A stretch of 64,000 nt of DNA from Paenibacillus amylolyticus (GCF_001570725.1 NZ_BCNV01000001.1:1364001-1428000); one strand, 5' to 3'. Positions 24,965 through 33,868 are shown, numbered from the stretch's first letter. Notes: generated by a model from the letters alone, not told the origin. A program made the numbers and translations.

Positions 24965-26767
24965 ATGGAAAAAATACGTACACGTGCTGAGGTAAACCCA
25001 GAAACGACTTGGGATTTGAGAGACTTGTTTGTAACCGATGTAGAGTGGGAGCAGGAGCTTCGATCACTTCCTGAGGCTGCGGCCCAGATCGAAACGTTCA
25101 AAGGGCGTCTGGGCGAAGGCGCTGAGCAATTGCTGGCTTGTCTGGATGCGCGTGAAGCTTTGCAAGAGCGGATCGGCAAGACGGCTTCCTATGCCCGTTT
25201 GAAGCAATCAGAGGACAGTACTAATCCAGTGAATATTGAGAATTCAGCCAAGGCAGGAGATATCCTATCGAATCTGTCGTCGTCCTTGTCTTTTGTCAAT
25301 TCGGAGATCGTTGATCTGCCGGACGGAACAGTGGAGCGCTACCTTGAAGAACTTCCGGGATTGGAGCCGTATGCGCGCAGTTTGGAGCGTTTGATTCGAG
25401 AAAAAGAACATCGGCTTACGCCCGAGACCGAGAAGGTACTCGCTTCACTTGGAGAGGTGCTGGATTCGCCATACCGAATCTATCTGCGCGGTAAACTGGC
25501 AGACATGACGTTTGACGATGCCCTCGATGGAGAGGACAATAATCGTCCGTTATCTTGGTCATTCTATGAAAATAATTATGAGATGTCGTCTGATACGAAG
25601 CTGCGCCGTTCTGCCTATGCAGCGTTCAGCTCGACATTGAATGAGTACAAAAATACGTTCGCAGAAGGCTATGCAACCGAAGTGAAGAAACAGGTTGTTT
25701 TATCCAGACTACGTGGTTACGACGATGTTACAGATATGCTTCTTAGCCCACAGCAAGTGAGCAAAGAGATGTACAATAATGTGCTCGATATTATCCAGCA
25801 GGAACTCGCACCTCATATGCGCAGACTGGCTGCTCTCAAGAAACGCGAACTGGGTCTGGACAAGCTGATGTTCTGTGATCTGAAGGCCCCGCTTGATCCT
25901 GAATTTAGCCCTGCCATTACATATGATGAGGCGTGCACACTCATTCGTGAAGCACTTGATGTGCTTGGGCCAGAGTATGGCGAGATCGTAGAGCGCGCAT
26001 TCAGTGATCGCTGGGTGGATTACGCAGATAATGCAGGCAAATCCACAGGGGCATTTTGCTCCTCTATATATGGTTCGCACTCCTATATTCTAATTTCATG
26101 GGCGAACAATATGCGTGGGGCATTTACGCTTGCGCATGAAGTAGGACATGCAGGCCACTTTATGCTCGCGGGACGTTACCAAAAGCTCACGAATACACGC
26201 CCATCTCTTTATTTTATCGAGGCACCGTCGACCATGAATGAAATGCTGCTGGCAGATCATCTATTGAAGCGTTCCGATAATCCGAGAATGCGTCGTTGGG
26301 TCATTTTGCAACTGTTGAATACGTATTACCATAACTTCGTTACACATCTGCTGGAAGGGGAATTACAGCGCAGGGTGTATGCACTCGCAACCAATGATGA
26401 GCCCATTACGGCCAAGACATTAAGTCAGCTCAAAGGAGACATTCTCTCCGAATTCTGGGGACCTGATCTGGTTATTGATGAAGGGGCCAAACTCACATGG
26501 ATGAGACAACCTCATTATTATATGGGACTATATCCATATACCTATGCGGCAGGCTTGACGGCTTCCACAGCGGCTGCACAGCAGATCCGGGAAGAAGGAC
26601 AGCCAGCTGTAGATCGCTGGCTTGAAGCACTCAAAGCCGGTGGAAGTCTCACGCCGCAGGAGTTAATGAAGCTCGCGGGTGTGGATATGTCCGGACCTGA
26701 GCCGATTCGTTCTGCAGTTGCTTATGTCGGCAGTCTGGTCGACGAACTTGAACGTCTGTATTCATGA
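24965..26767 (+). CDS. pepF: Oligoendopeptidase F (M3 family zinc metallopeptidase)
   Basis: 600 residues, the usual PepF length; cytoplasmic. It cleaves oligopeptides of roughly 7-20 residues. The zinc motif HEVGH (H391, E392, H395) lies in AFTLAHEVGHAGHFML, and the third ligand region is FIEAPSTMNEMLLADHLL. The N-terminal alpha-helical oligopeptidase-F domain includes AGDILSNLSSSLSFVNSEI and the rest of the fold. Its closing segment MRQPHYYMGLYPYTYAAGLTAS is typical. An AAGGAGG stands 13 bases before ATG 24965, a long spacing, but no nearer start exists. It is preceded by a tandem pair of the dispersed repeat. Confidence 0.92.
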   Translation: MEKIRTRAEVNPETTWDLRDLFVTDVEWEQELRSLPEAAAQIETFKGRLGEGAEQLLACLDAREALQERIGKTASYARLKQSEDSTNPVNIENSAKAGDILSNLSSSLSFVNSEIVDLPDGTVERYLEELPGLEPYARSLERLIREKEHRLTPETEKVLASLGEVLDSPYRIYLRGKLADMTFDDALDGEDNNRPLSWSFYENNYEMSSDTKLRRSAYAAFSSTLNEYKNTFAEGYATEVKKQVVLSRLRGYDDVTDMLLSPQQVSKEMYNNVLDIIQQELAPHMRRLAALKKRELGLDKLMFCDLKAPLDPEFSPAITYDEACTLIREALDVLGPEYGEIVERAFSDRWVDYADNAGKSTGAFCSSIYGSHSYILISWANNMRGAFTLAHEVGHAGHFMLAGRYQKLTNTRPSLYFIEAPSTMNEMLLADHLLKRSDNPRMRRWVILQLLNTYYHNFVTHLLEGELQRRVYALATNDEPITAKTLSQLKGDILSEFWGPDLVIDEGAKLTWMRQPHYYMGLYPYTYAAGLTASTAAAQQIREEGQPAVDRWLEALKAGGSLTPQELMKLAGVDMSGPEPIRSAVAYVGSLVDELERLYS

Positions 26768-26811
26768 TCTGGTTCATATAGTATACGGACAAGGCAGAAC
26801 GGGTTGTCTGC

Positions 26812-26851
26812 ATGCACCGCCTTCCTTGCGTGGGGGCGGTGCATCTTATTT
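26812..26851 (+). terminator. Rho-independent terminator of pepF
   Basis: Perfect arms ATGCACCGCC and GGCGGTGCAT, 13-base loop, followed by CTTATTTT. Confidence 0.82.
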
Positions 26852-26876
26852 TGCAAGGGGAAAGGAACGATGATGA

Positions 26877-27392
26877 ATGGCGTTAACAAGCGTGTCCTCA
26901 TCGATCGGCCGATTAAGCGTGGATGGTTTCGGTGTGTTTGATGACATGAATGGAGTACCGGGTTTTGAGGGCAATCAGGGTGGGTTTTTTTCGGGATTCA
27001 ATGAGTTTGCCGCAATGAATGCATTCGCTTCAATTTTCATTGGCACCATATTTCTCATCATTGCGGGAGTTATTGTTTTTGTTATTATTTCAGGCTTACG
27101 CTCAGGGGCATCAAATAACGCGGCAGCTTTGTTAACCCTTCATTCTACGGTGGTGGCCAAACGAACGGAAGTCTTAGGTGGAAGCGGGGATAGCAGTGCG
27201 ACTACTCGTTATTATGCTACATTTGAATTCGACAATGGGGAGCGGACTGAACTAATTGTTGGCGGAAACCATTATGGCATGATGGCGGAAAATGATCGAG
27301 GGATGCTGACGTATCAAGGCACGCGGTTCAAGCATTTTGAGAGAGATGTACAGCCCCAGTCGGGGGTAAGCAAAGGTCAATTTTATACGTGA
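26877..27392 (+). CDS. DUF2500 membrane protein
   Basis: 171 residues. One membrane segment (about residues 52-74, FIGTIFLIIAGVIVFVII) is followed by a DUF2500 beta-domain: TVVAKRTEV, RYYATFEFDNGERTELIV and GMLTYQGTRFKHFERD, the pattern of Escherichia coli YhhM. Function unknown. Residues 1-45 are Gly/Phe-rich and less conserved; a later Met in DDMNG is an alternative start. AAAGGA about 10 bases upstream supports 26877. Confidence 0.78.
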   Translation: MALTSVSSSIGRLSVDGFGVFDDMNGVPGFEGNQGGFFSGFNEFAAMNAFASIFIGTIFLIIAGVIVFVIISGLRSGASNNAAALLTLHSTVVAKRTEVLGGSGDSSATTRYYATFEFDNGERTELIVGGNHYGMMAENDRGMLTYQGTRFKHFERDVQPQSGVSKGQFYT

Positions 27393-27402
27393 AAAAAGAA
27401 CT

Positions 27403-27435
27403 GCGGCTCCTCCCAGCTGGGAGAGAGTCGTTTTT
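27403..27435 (+). terminator. Rho-independent terminator
   Basis: CGGCTCCTCCCA / TGGGAGAGAGTCG with a two-base loop and an internal mismatch, then TTTTT. Confidence 0.75.
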
Positions 27436-27468
27436 GATATACCCAAAAGAAAGAAAAACCGAAGGGTA

Positions 27469-27482
27469 TTCAAACGCTTACA
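27469..27482 (-). promoter_or_regulatory. Candidate catabolite-responsive element before rhaB
   Basis: On the minus strand TGTAAGCGTTTGAA matches the CcpA consensus TGWAANCGNTNWCA at all but two specified positions. It lies about 145 bases before the rhamnulokinase start. Confidence 0.4.
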
Positions 27483-27627
27483 ATGGTGATATACTCGTAA
27501 AATAAAGTAAAACAGTATTAAACAAAAACAAACAAACAATAAATACAGAATAAAGTACAGCGTTACGGACTGAATCAAGAGATACCGTTTGGAAAATAGG
27601 ATGGGTTCGAAAGGTTGGTGAAGCGCG

Positions 27628-29121
27628 GTGAGTGTGCTGGCTTATGATTTGGGCGCTGGAAGCGGGAGAGCGATACTAGGACAACTGAATGATCGAGGGA
27701 TCGAAACGAGCGAAATTCATCGGTTCAAGAATGAACCGGTGAAGGTTGGCGAGCGAATGCACTGGGATATTCTGCGATTGCATCATGAATTGTTGCAAGG
27801 GCTTACGCTTGTGAAGCAGCAAGGGGAACAGCCGGAGAGCCTGGGAATCGATTCCTGGGGCGTTGATTTCGGTCTGCTCGACAGTAATGGGGAGTTGCTG
27901 GGTAATCCGTATCATTACCGTGATACACAGTTTAACGGCATGATGGATCAGGTACGGCAAGAGCTGACCTCTCAGCGAATCTTTGAACGTACAGGGATTC
28001 AGTTTCTTAGCTTTAATACCCTGTACCAATTGGCAACGCTTCAACGCAGTGGTTCCCCGTTGCTTCATGAAGCAGAGCGTTTTCTCATGATTCCGGATTT
28101 GCTTCGTTATTTCTTGACCGGAGAAGCGGTGAATGAGTTCACGAATGCAACGACAACGCAATTATACAATCCATTGGCGGGTCAGTGGGACAGTGAGTTG
28201 CTGGCGCATATTCGCATTTCGGAAAAACTGTTCGGTGAAGCGGTGATGCCCGGCACCCGTGTTGGACAATTGCGCAGCAGTATCTGTAATGAGCTGGGTC
28301 TTTCACCGATTCCCGTGATCGCTGTTGCGGAGCATGATACCGGTTCAGCCGTTGTGGCTGTTCCTGCAACGGAACGTTCATTTGCTTATCTGAGTTGTGG
28401 AACCTGGTCCCTGATGGGTACGGAGATAGATCATCCTGCGATAAGTAGCCAGAGTCTGGCCTTGAACTTCACGAATGAAGGCGGGGCGGGCGGAACATTT
28501 CGTCTGCTCAAGAACATCATGGGACTGTGGATTTTGCAGGAAAGCATGCGGGAGTGGGAGCGCCAGGTGCAGGGAATTAGCTATGATGCGTTATTGGCGA
28601 AGGCGGAACATTCACCTCCATTTGTCAGTTTGTTTGATCCGGATGATGAGCTGTTCATGCCAGCAGGAGATATGACGACCCGTATACGTCAGTATTGTCG
28701 TGATACAGGGCAAGTAGTGCCAGAGGATCAAGGTGCTATTGCCCGGGCAATTCTGGAGAGTCTTGCATTGAAGTATAGAAGAGTGCTGGAATGGACGGAA
28801 CAATTGTCGGGACAGACGTTCAATGGATTGCATATGGTCGGTGGAGGTATCCAGAACCGCCTGTTATGTCAGTGGACTGCAAATTCCATTGGCAAACCGG
28901 TATGGGCGGGTCCGGCAGAGGGAAGTGCCATCGGGAATATGGCTGTGCAATGGATGGCAAGCGGAGCTTTTAAGGATATCTGGGAAGCCCGTAAGGCCAT
29001 TCGTGATTCATTTCCGGTAACTGCATATGAGCCGCAGGACAGGTCAGTTTGGGAAGATGCTTACGGCAAATTTCTGCATGTGACGGCTTCATCTAATTCA
29101 CAAGCGGGGAGTGAAGTTTAA
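27628..29121 (+). CDS. rhaB: Rhamnulokinase (FGGY family)
   Basis: 497 residues. It phosphorylates L-rhamnulose at C1 during rhamnose catabolism. The N-terminus AYDLGAGSGRAILGQL (the RhaB hallmark, instead of the DxGTT of other FGGY kinases), SLGIDSWGVDFGLLD, NPYHYRDTQ and VGGGIQNRLLCQWTANSIGKPVWAGPAEGSAIGN all support RhaB. The GTG start at 27628 lies after AAAGGTTGG. No rhamnose isomerase or aldolase genes lie nearby, so the rest of the pathway is elsewhere. The DeoR gene beginning 1 base after its stop is the obvious regulator. Confidence 0.9.
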   Translation: MSVLAYDLGAGSGRAILGQLNDRGIETSEIHRFKNEPVKVGERMHWDILRLHHELLQGLTLVKQQGEQPESLGIDSWGVDFGLLDSNGELLGNPYHYRDTQFNGMMDQVRQELTSQRIFERTGIQFLSFNTLYQLATLQRSGSPLLHEAERFLMIPDLLRYFLTGEAVNEFTNATTTQLYNPLAGQWDSELLAHIRISEKLFGEAVMPGTRVGQLRSSICNELGLSPIPVIAVAEHDTGSAVVAVPATERSFAYLSCGTWSLMGTEIDHPAISSQSLALNFTNEGGAGGTFRLLKNIMGLWILQESMREWERQVQGISYDALLAKAEHSPPFVSLFDPDDELFMPAGDMTTRIRQYCRDTGQVVPEDQGAIARAILESLALKYRRVLEWTEQLSGQTFNGLHMVGGGIQNRLLCQWTANSIGKPVWAGPAEGSAIGNMAVQWMASGAFKDIWEARKAIRDSFPVTAYEPQDRSVWEDAYGKFLHVTASSNSQAGSEV

Positions 29122-29122
29122 C

Positions 29123-29884
29123 GTGCTGGCAGCCGAGCGGTATGACCGAATTGTGGAGATGGTGAATGTAAAGGGCAGTATGCGTGTATCCGAGCTTAGT
29201 GAGCGCTGCCGGGTGACGGAGGAAACCATCCGGCGCGATCTGGATCGGCTGGAACAGGCAGGACGATTGCGCCGCTCTCACGGTGGTGCAGTGAGTGTGA
29301 AGGAAGATCAGCCGGAGATCCCTTACCGGATCAGGGAGACAACCCATGCGGAAGAGAAGAAGCGGATTGCACAAGCGGCTCTGGCGATGATTCATCCGGG
29401 TGATCGCATTCTGTTGGATGCCAGTACAACGGCAGGCTATATGGCAGCGAATATGCCCGATTTTCCGCTGACGGTCTTAACTAATTCCATTCAGGTAGCT
29501 ACGGAACTGAGCAGTCGTGACAAGGTGGAGGTCATCTCAACAGGAGGCCAGCTGGCACCTCGCTCATTGTCTTTTGTAGGGCCGCTCGCGGAGCGTTCTC
29601 TGGAGACGTATCATGTGGATAAATTGTTCTTGTCTTGCAAAGGCGTACATCTTGAAGGTGGCGGAATCAGTGAATCCAATGAGCTTCAAGCAAGGTTGAA
29701 GCAGAAGATGGTTGGCATAGCCGATCAGGTTATCTTACTTGCAGATGCCAGTAAATTTGGTGTTCGTGCCTTTGCCCGAGTATCCGGGTTAAATGCAGTC
29801 CATACGATCATTACCGATCAGCCATTGCAGGCTGAACAGACAGAACGTTTGAGCGGATACGATATCGGGATTATTACAGTTTAA
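29123..29884 (+). CDS. DeoR-family transcriptional regulator (paralogue 2), rhaB-linked
   Basis: 253 residues with the same layout as the DeoR gene at 18147: MRVSELSERCRVTEETIRRDLDRLEQAGRLRRSHGGAV, then GDRILLDASTTAGYMA, STGGQLAPRSLSFVGPLAERSLETYHVDK and ADASKFGVRAFARV. A GTG start at 29123 aligns with MLVAERYEKI of the paralogue and has GGGGAG upstream; an earlier GTG at 29111 overlaps rhaB. It starts one base after the rhaB stop, so the two are co-transcribed and the protein probably responds to a rhamnose-pathway phosphate ester. A truncated repeat copy begins 8 bases past its stop. Confidence 0.87.
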   Translation: MLAAERYDRIVEMVNVKGSMRVSELSERCRVTEETIRRDLDRLEQAGRLRRSHGGAVSVKEDQPEIPYRIRETTHAEEKKRIAQAALAMIHPGDRILLDASTTAGYMAANMPDFPLTVLTNSIQVATELSSRDKVEVISTGGQLAPRSLSFVGPLAERSLETYHVDKLFLSCKGVHLEGGGISESNELQARLKQKMVGIADQVILLADASKFGVRAFARVSGLNAVHTIITDQPLQAEQTERLSGYDIGIITV

Positions 29885-29891
29885 GCTTTTA

Positions 29892-29971
29892 CAATCTGGG
29901 GATAACAGCGATCGGAAGGTTATTCTGTCATCGGAGTGTCCAGTGTAAATATTTTTAGTCAATTTATCTAC
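29892..29971 (+). repeat. Dispersed structured repeat, copy 5 (right half only)
   Basis: Contains the right arm of the central hairpin (AATCTGGGGATAACAG), CGATCGGAAGGTTATTCTGTC, and the right terminal inverted repeat (GTGTAAATATTTTTAGTC). The left half is absent. It fills the gap between the DeoR gene and lutA. Confidence 0.75.
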
Positions 29972-29997
29972 TAATCAGTTAATAGGAGCGTGTAATT

Positions 29998-30726
29998 ATG
30001 AAGGTCTCCTTATTCATTACCTGCCTCAGCGATGCCATCTATCCCCGAGTAGGGGAGGCCATGGTCAGATTGCTCGCCGCTCATGGCGTTCGGCTGAATT
30101 TTCCGCCGGTTCAGACCTGCTGCGGTCAGCCATCCTACAATAGCGGGTACTGGGACGAGACTCGGGTAGCGGCCAAAACGATTCTTGAAGCGTTTGACGA
30201 CAGTGATTTTGTAGTTTGTCCATCCGGATCGTGTACGTATATGATTCATCATTATCCCGAACTGTTCGCGGACGAACCGGTATGGCTGGAGAAGGCAAAA
30301 CGATTGGAAGCCAAAGCCTATGAATTCACTCAATTCCTCGTTCAGGTACTCGGGATAACCGATCTGGGCGCACATTTTCCGCACAAAGTAACTTATCATC
30401 CATCCTGCCACGGCAGCCGTCTGCTTGGTGTAAAGGATGAGCCGATGGCGCTGCTCTCTCAAGTAAAAGGTCTGGAATTGGTTCCACTTCCATTCGCTGA
30501 GGATTGCTGTGGGTTCGGGGGTACGTTTGCTATTAAAATGTCCGATATTTCAGGAGCGATGGTGACGGAGAAAGTTGATCATGTCAAAGAGACACAAGCT
30601 GAAGTACTGGTTGGTCTGGACATGGCCTGTCTGATGAATATCGCAGGTAATCTGCGTTATCGGAATGAACCGGTGCGTGTGATGCATCTGGCGGAACTAC
30701 TGTATGAGGGGGTGCGAACAGGATGA
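29998..30726 (+). CDS. lutA: Lactate utilization Fe-S protein LutA
   Basis: 242 residues with two cysteine-rich CCG domains (QTCCGQPSYNSGY near the N-terminus and DCCGFGGTFAIKM near residue 165), as in the LutA/YkgE family. With LutB and LutC it forms a cytoplasmic iron-sulfur L-lactate oxidase system converting lactate to pyruvate. AATAGGAG lies 8 bases before the start. It overlaps lutB by four bases (ATGA), indicating coupled translation. A right-half repeat fragment precedes it. No lactate permease (lutP) is adjacent. Confidence 0.94.
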   Translation: MKVSLFITCLSDAIYPRVGEAMVRLLAAHGVRLNFPPVQTCCGQPSYNSGYWDETRVAAKTILEAFDDSDFVVCPSGSCTYMIHHYPELFADEPVWLEKAKRLEAKAYEFTQFLVQVLGITDLGAHFPHKVTYHPSCHGSRLLGVKDEPMALLSQVKGLELVPLPFAEDCCGFGGTFAIKMSDISGAMVTEKVDHVKETQAEVLVGLDMACLMNIAGNLRYRNEPVRVMHLAELLYEGVRTG

Positions 30727-32240
30727 GCCAACCGGGAGTTATGGATACTACGGTCAAAGAACGTGCCGGACTGGCCTTGAATGATGATTTTCTGCGTAAA
30801 GCGGTCAAATTCACGACAGAACGATTGCGTAACGGGAAAAAGTCTGCCTCAGAAGAACATGGGAATTGGGATGAATGGCGGGAGCGTGGCCGGCAGATTC
30901 GTCTGCATACGATTGCGTATCTGGATTATTATCTGAATGAATTTGTGAATAACGCCCGTGCGAATGGGGTTCATATTCATTTTGCAGATACATCGGTGGA
31001 AGCAGCGGCAATTGCGCTGGATATTGCGGCACACAAGCAGGCTTCTACGGTGGTGAAGTCCAAATCGATGGTGTCGGAGGAAGTACATCTGAATCATGTG
31101 CTGGAGTCGGCGGGCATTGAAGCCATCGAGACCGATCTGGGTGAATACATCATTCAGCTGGCAGGCGAAGCCCCTTCTCATATTGTCATTCCAGCCATCC
31201 ATAAGAACCGCTATCAGATCGCAGAGTTGTTATCCAAAGAAGCGGGTGAAATTCTGGAGCCGGACACGACGGTACTTGCCGGATTTGTTCGCAAAAAGCT
31301 GCGCGAGAAGTTCCTCGAAGCGGATATCGGCATGACTGGATGCAATTTTGCGATTGCAGAGACAGGTTCCATGGTTTTGTTCGAAAATGAAGGCAATGCC
31401 CGTATGGTATCCACTGTTCCCAAAACGCAGATTACACTCATGGGCATGGAGCGGATCATCCCGTCGTGGACGGATCTGGAGGTCATGGCAACCTTGTTGC
31501 CGCGCTCCGCAACAGGTCAGAAACTCACGATGTACATGTCAGGCATCACAGGTCCTCGTCGTACAGCGGATGCGGATGGGCCGGATGAAATGCACATTAT
31601 TATCGTGGATAACGGTCGATCCCTTCAGCTCGGTGATCCCGAATTCCAAGAACTGCTGAATTGTATTCGTTGCGGTGCTTGTCTGAATGCTTGCCCGGTA
31701 TATCGCCATATTGGAGGTCATGCTTATGGTGGAACCTATAGTGGACCGATTGGCGCGGTACTGACACCTGCACTCAATGGCAACATTGATGAATGGAACG
31801 ACATTGCTGGTGCCTCTAGTCTTTGCGGAGCCTGCTATGAAGCATGTCCGGTCAAAATTCCGCTGCATGATATGCTCGTTTATTTACGCAGACGCAAGGT
31901 AGAGGATGGTCATGGAAACAAAATGGAGAGCATGGGCATGAAGGGCTTTGCTGCCGTGGTTTCCAATTCGAAACGCTTCAGTGCGGCCATACGTCTGGGA
32001 CAGATCGGGCAGAAGGCAGTTGTACGCAACAACGGCATTTCTCTCAAGCTGGGTCCACTCAAAGGCTGGAATAATTATCGGGTTGCGCCAAGTCTCGCCA
32101 AGAAATCTTTCCGGCAGCAATGGAACAAGCTGGATCAAGAATTGAACCAGGAGCAACCAACCATGAATTCTTCCGTTCGCAGCCGCATGGAGCAGATTAT
32201 TCGTGAACGAGAGGAAGGGGAGGATAAGCATGGTCACTGA
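30723..32240 (+). CDS. lutB: Lactate utilization Fe-S protein LutB
   Basis: 505 residues. An N-terminal LUD domain (VHFADTSVEAAAIALDIA-like IHFADTSVEAAAI, SMVSEEVHLNHVLESAGIEAIETDLGEYIIQL, GMTGCNFAIAETGS) is followed by two ferredoxin-type 4Fe-4S sites, CIRCGACLNACP and CGACYEACP. The C-terminal helical tail is as in LutB/YkgF. It begins inside the lutA stop (ATGA overlap) and overlaps lutC by 11 bases. It is the electron-transferring subunit of the lactate oxidation complex. Confidence 0.94.
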   Translation: MSQPGVMDTTVKERAGLALNDDFLRKAVKFTTERLRNGKKSASEEHGNWDEWRERGRQIRLHTIAYLDYYLNEFVNNARANGVHIHFADTSVEAAAIALDIAAHKQASTVVKSKSMVSEEVHLNHVLESAGIEAIETDLGEYIIQLAGEAPSHIVIPAIHKNRYQIAELLSKEAGEILEPDTTVLAGFVRKKLREKFLEADIGMTGCNFAIAETGSMVLFENEGNARMVSTVPKTQITLMGMERIIPSWTDLEVMATLLPRSATGQKLTMYMSGITGPRRTADADGPDEMHIIIVDNGRSLQLGDPEFQELLNCIRCGACLNACPVYRHIGGHAYGGTYSGPIGAVLTPALNGNIDEWNDIAGASSLCGACYEACPVKIPLHDMLVYLRRRKVEDGHGNKMESMGMKGFAAVVSNSKRFSAAIRLGQIGQKAVVRNNGISLKLGPLKGWNNYRVAPSLAKKSFRQQWNKLDQELNQEQPTMNSSVRSRMEQIIREREEGEDKHGH

Positions 32241-32955
32241 ACATCAACAATGGCTCGCGCAATTGGAGAAGAAGTCCATGGAGCAACAGGAGCAGTTCAT
32301 GAATGACATTGCTTCGAAATTGAGAAGACCAAGGCAACGGCATGCGCCGACCCAACCCTTTCGGGGAGCACCCGACTTTTGGACTGAGCTGGAATGGGAT
32401 GAAGAGGAGCGTATTCAAGCATTTACGGATAACTTTGTGAGTGTAGGCGCCCACATTGCCCGGGTTCAGAACATGGAAGAAGTATCTCAATTCATTGCGA
32501 ACAAATCTCATGAGCTGAGTGCCAAATATATCATTCGCCAAAATGAACAGGCGCTAAAGGATCTCGGATTGGAAGAGCAGTTACCGGATGTGCAGATCTC
32601 AGTCTGGAATAGTCAAGCGGATGAGAACTGGAGGGCACGTGCAGCTGAGGCTGATATCGGTGTGGTCATGGCGGATTATGCAACAGCTTACACAGGCTCG
32701 GTCACTGTACTTTCTTCACCGGAAAAAGGTCGGTCAGTCAGTCTGTTGCCGACGGTACTCATCATCATTATTCCAGTGGATCGACTGTACACCAGACTGG
32801 GTGAGACGCTGAATCGATTTGACGAAGCGGGAAGAGAGAATCTTCCAGCAGGCATCCACTTTATTTCAGGGCCAAGCCGCTCTTCCGATATTGAAAATGA
32901 TTTAACCATCGGCGTACACGGACCAGGTATTGTATATGGTTTGATTATGGGTTAA
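32230..32955 (+). CDS. lutC: Lactate utilization protein LutC
   Basis: 241 residues, a single LUD domain. Seen: EADIGVVMADYATAYTGSVTVLSSPEKGRSVSLLP and HFISGPSRSSDIENDLTIGVHGPG, close to LutC/YkgG. The ATG at 32230 has GGGGAGG 8 bases upstream and overlaps the end of lutB; an earlier in-frame start would overlap further without a ribosome site. It is the last gene of lutABC and is followed by a strong terminator. Confidence 0.93.
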   Translation: MVTEHQQWLAQLEKKSMEQQEQFMNDIASKLRRPRQRHAPTQPFRGAPDFWTELEWDEEERIQAFTDNFVSVGAHIARVQNMEEVSQFIANKSHELSAKYIIRQNEQALKDLGLEEQLPDVQISVWNSQADENWRARAAEADIGVVMADYATAYTGSVTVLSSPEKGRSVSLLPTVLIIIIPVDRLYTRLGETLNRFDEAGRENLPAGIHFISGPSRSSDIENDLTIGVHGPGIVYGLIMG

Positions 32956-32992
32956 CGATGTGTTGAGCGTGATGGCCAATCATGATTTTCAT

Positions 32993-33037
32993 AACTGTCC
33001 TAGATGCAGAATTCGTCTGCTGAGGGCAGTTTTTTTG
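32993..33037 (+). terminator. Rho-independent terminator of lutABC
   Basis: AACTGTCCTAGATGCAGA / TCTGCTGAGGGCAGTT, a long stem with an internal bulge and a loop ATTCG, followed by seven T. Confidence 0.85.
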
Positions 33038-33067
33038 TTTACATTTTATAGTTAAAAACTATTAATA

Positions 33068-33082
33068 TTATACTGATTATAT
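33068..33082. promoter_or_regulatory. Candidate PerR box before glutathione peroxidase
   Basis: TTATACTGATTATAT matches the PerR consensus TTATAATNATTATAA at 12 of 14 specified positions. It lies 95 bases before the peroxidase start codon, an appropriate place for peroxide-sensing repression. Confidence 0.55.
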
Positions 33083-33176
33083 ATTTCACCTATTAATAAT
33101 GGAGGTGTATAATTCATCCCAAGAGAGAATTTATATGGGACACGAAAGAGAAAGAGAAAGAGGAGGAGAAATACAG

Positions 33177-33731
33177 ATGAGTATATTTTCTTATCAGGTT
33201 CCGTTCATGGACGGCCACGAAGGTGACTTTTCTGCTTTGAAAGGCAAAGTACTGCTTATTGTGAACACAGCAAGCCAGTGTAGCTACTCCCGCCAGTTCA
33301 GTGAACTTCAGCAAATGTATGAGAAATATCGTGATCAGGGGCTGGAAATTCTGGCGTTCCCGTGCAACCAGTTTAACGACAAAGAACCTGGGAGTAACAC
33401 TGAGGTAGCCGAGTATTGCAGAAGTCAGTTTCAGATATCCTTTCCGATCTTCGAGAAGGTTGAGGTCGTTGGGCAATCGATGCATCCTGTGTTCCGTTAT
33501 CTGATTGAAGAAGCGGCATTTCAAGGTTATGATCTGGACACGAAGGAAGGAAAGTGGATGGACACCTTTGTGAAGGAGAAGTATCCAGAGCTATACCAAG
33601 GAGACGGGATCAAATGGAATTTCACTAAATTCCTGATTGACCGTAATGGGGACGTCCATGGCCGTTATGAAACGACAGTTGCTCCATTAGAGATGGAGTC
33701 GGATATTAAGAATCTGTTGACGAAATCATAG
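33177..33731 (+). CDS. Glutathione peroxidase family protein (cysteine type)
   Basis: 184 residues. The thioredoxin-fold peroxidase motif NTASQCSYSRQF carries the peroxidatic Cys35 (no selenocysteine), FPCNQF supplies the second conserved segment, and WNFTKFLID the Trp-Asn pair. Bacterial cysteine-type members (BsaA/GpxA) generally use thioredoxin to reduce hydroperoxides. The start is ATG 33177, with AGGAGGAG upstream; the frame extends 5' to 33099 through a Glu/Arg-rich purine run that is the ribosome site region. A PerR-like box lies upstream. Confidence 0.88.
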   Translation: MSIFSYQVPFMDGHEGDFSALKGKVLLIVNTASQCSYSRQFSELQQMYEKYRDQGLEILAFPCNQFNDKEPGSNTEVAEYCRSQFQISFPIFEKVEVVGQSMHPVFRYLIEEAAFQGYDLDTKEGKWMDTFVKEKYPELYQGDGIKWNFTKFLIDRNGDVHGRYETTVAPLEMESDIKNLLTKS

Positions 33732-33845
33732 GTATACCGCAATCCCTGTCCTGAGGTCCTATGACTTTGGGACTGTTGAAGATTAGAACTGGAAATGTTA
33801 GGGTAAAAGAAGGTAACGAGGTCATCCATTTTTTTTAATCAAAAA

Positions 33846-33868
33846 TGACCAATATACCATTTCGGTCA
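33846..33868. promoter_or_regulatory. Inverted repeat, candidate TetR-type operator before P450 gene
   Basis: TGACC and GGTCA arms separated by 13 bases, 162 bases before the CYP102 start. Operators of this form bind TetR-type repressors, which control several Bacillus CYP102 genes. No TetR gene is adjacent. The remaining 33732-34029 gap shows no gene. Confidence 0.35.

Noticed and set aside
33099..33176. N-terminal extension of glutathione peroxidase
   Set aside because: It reads through the purine-rich ribosome site and gives a Glu/Arg run before the conserved fold.
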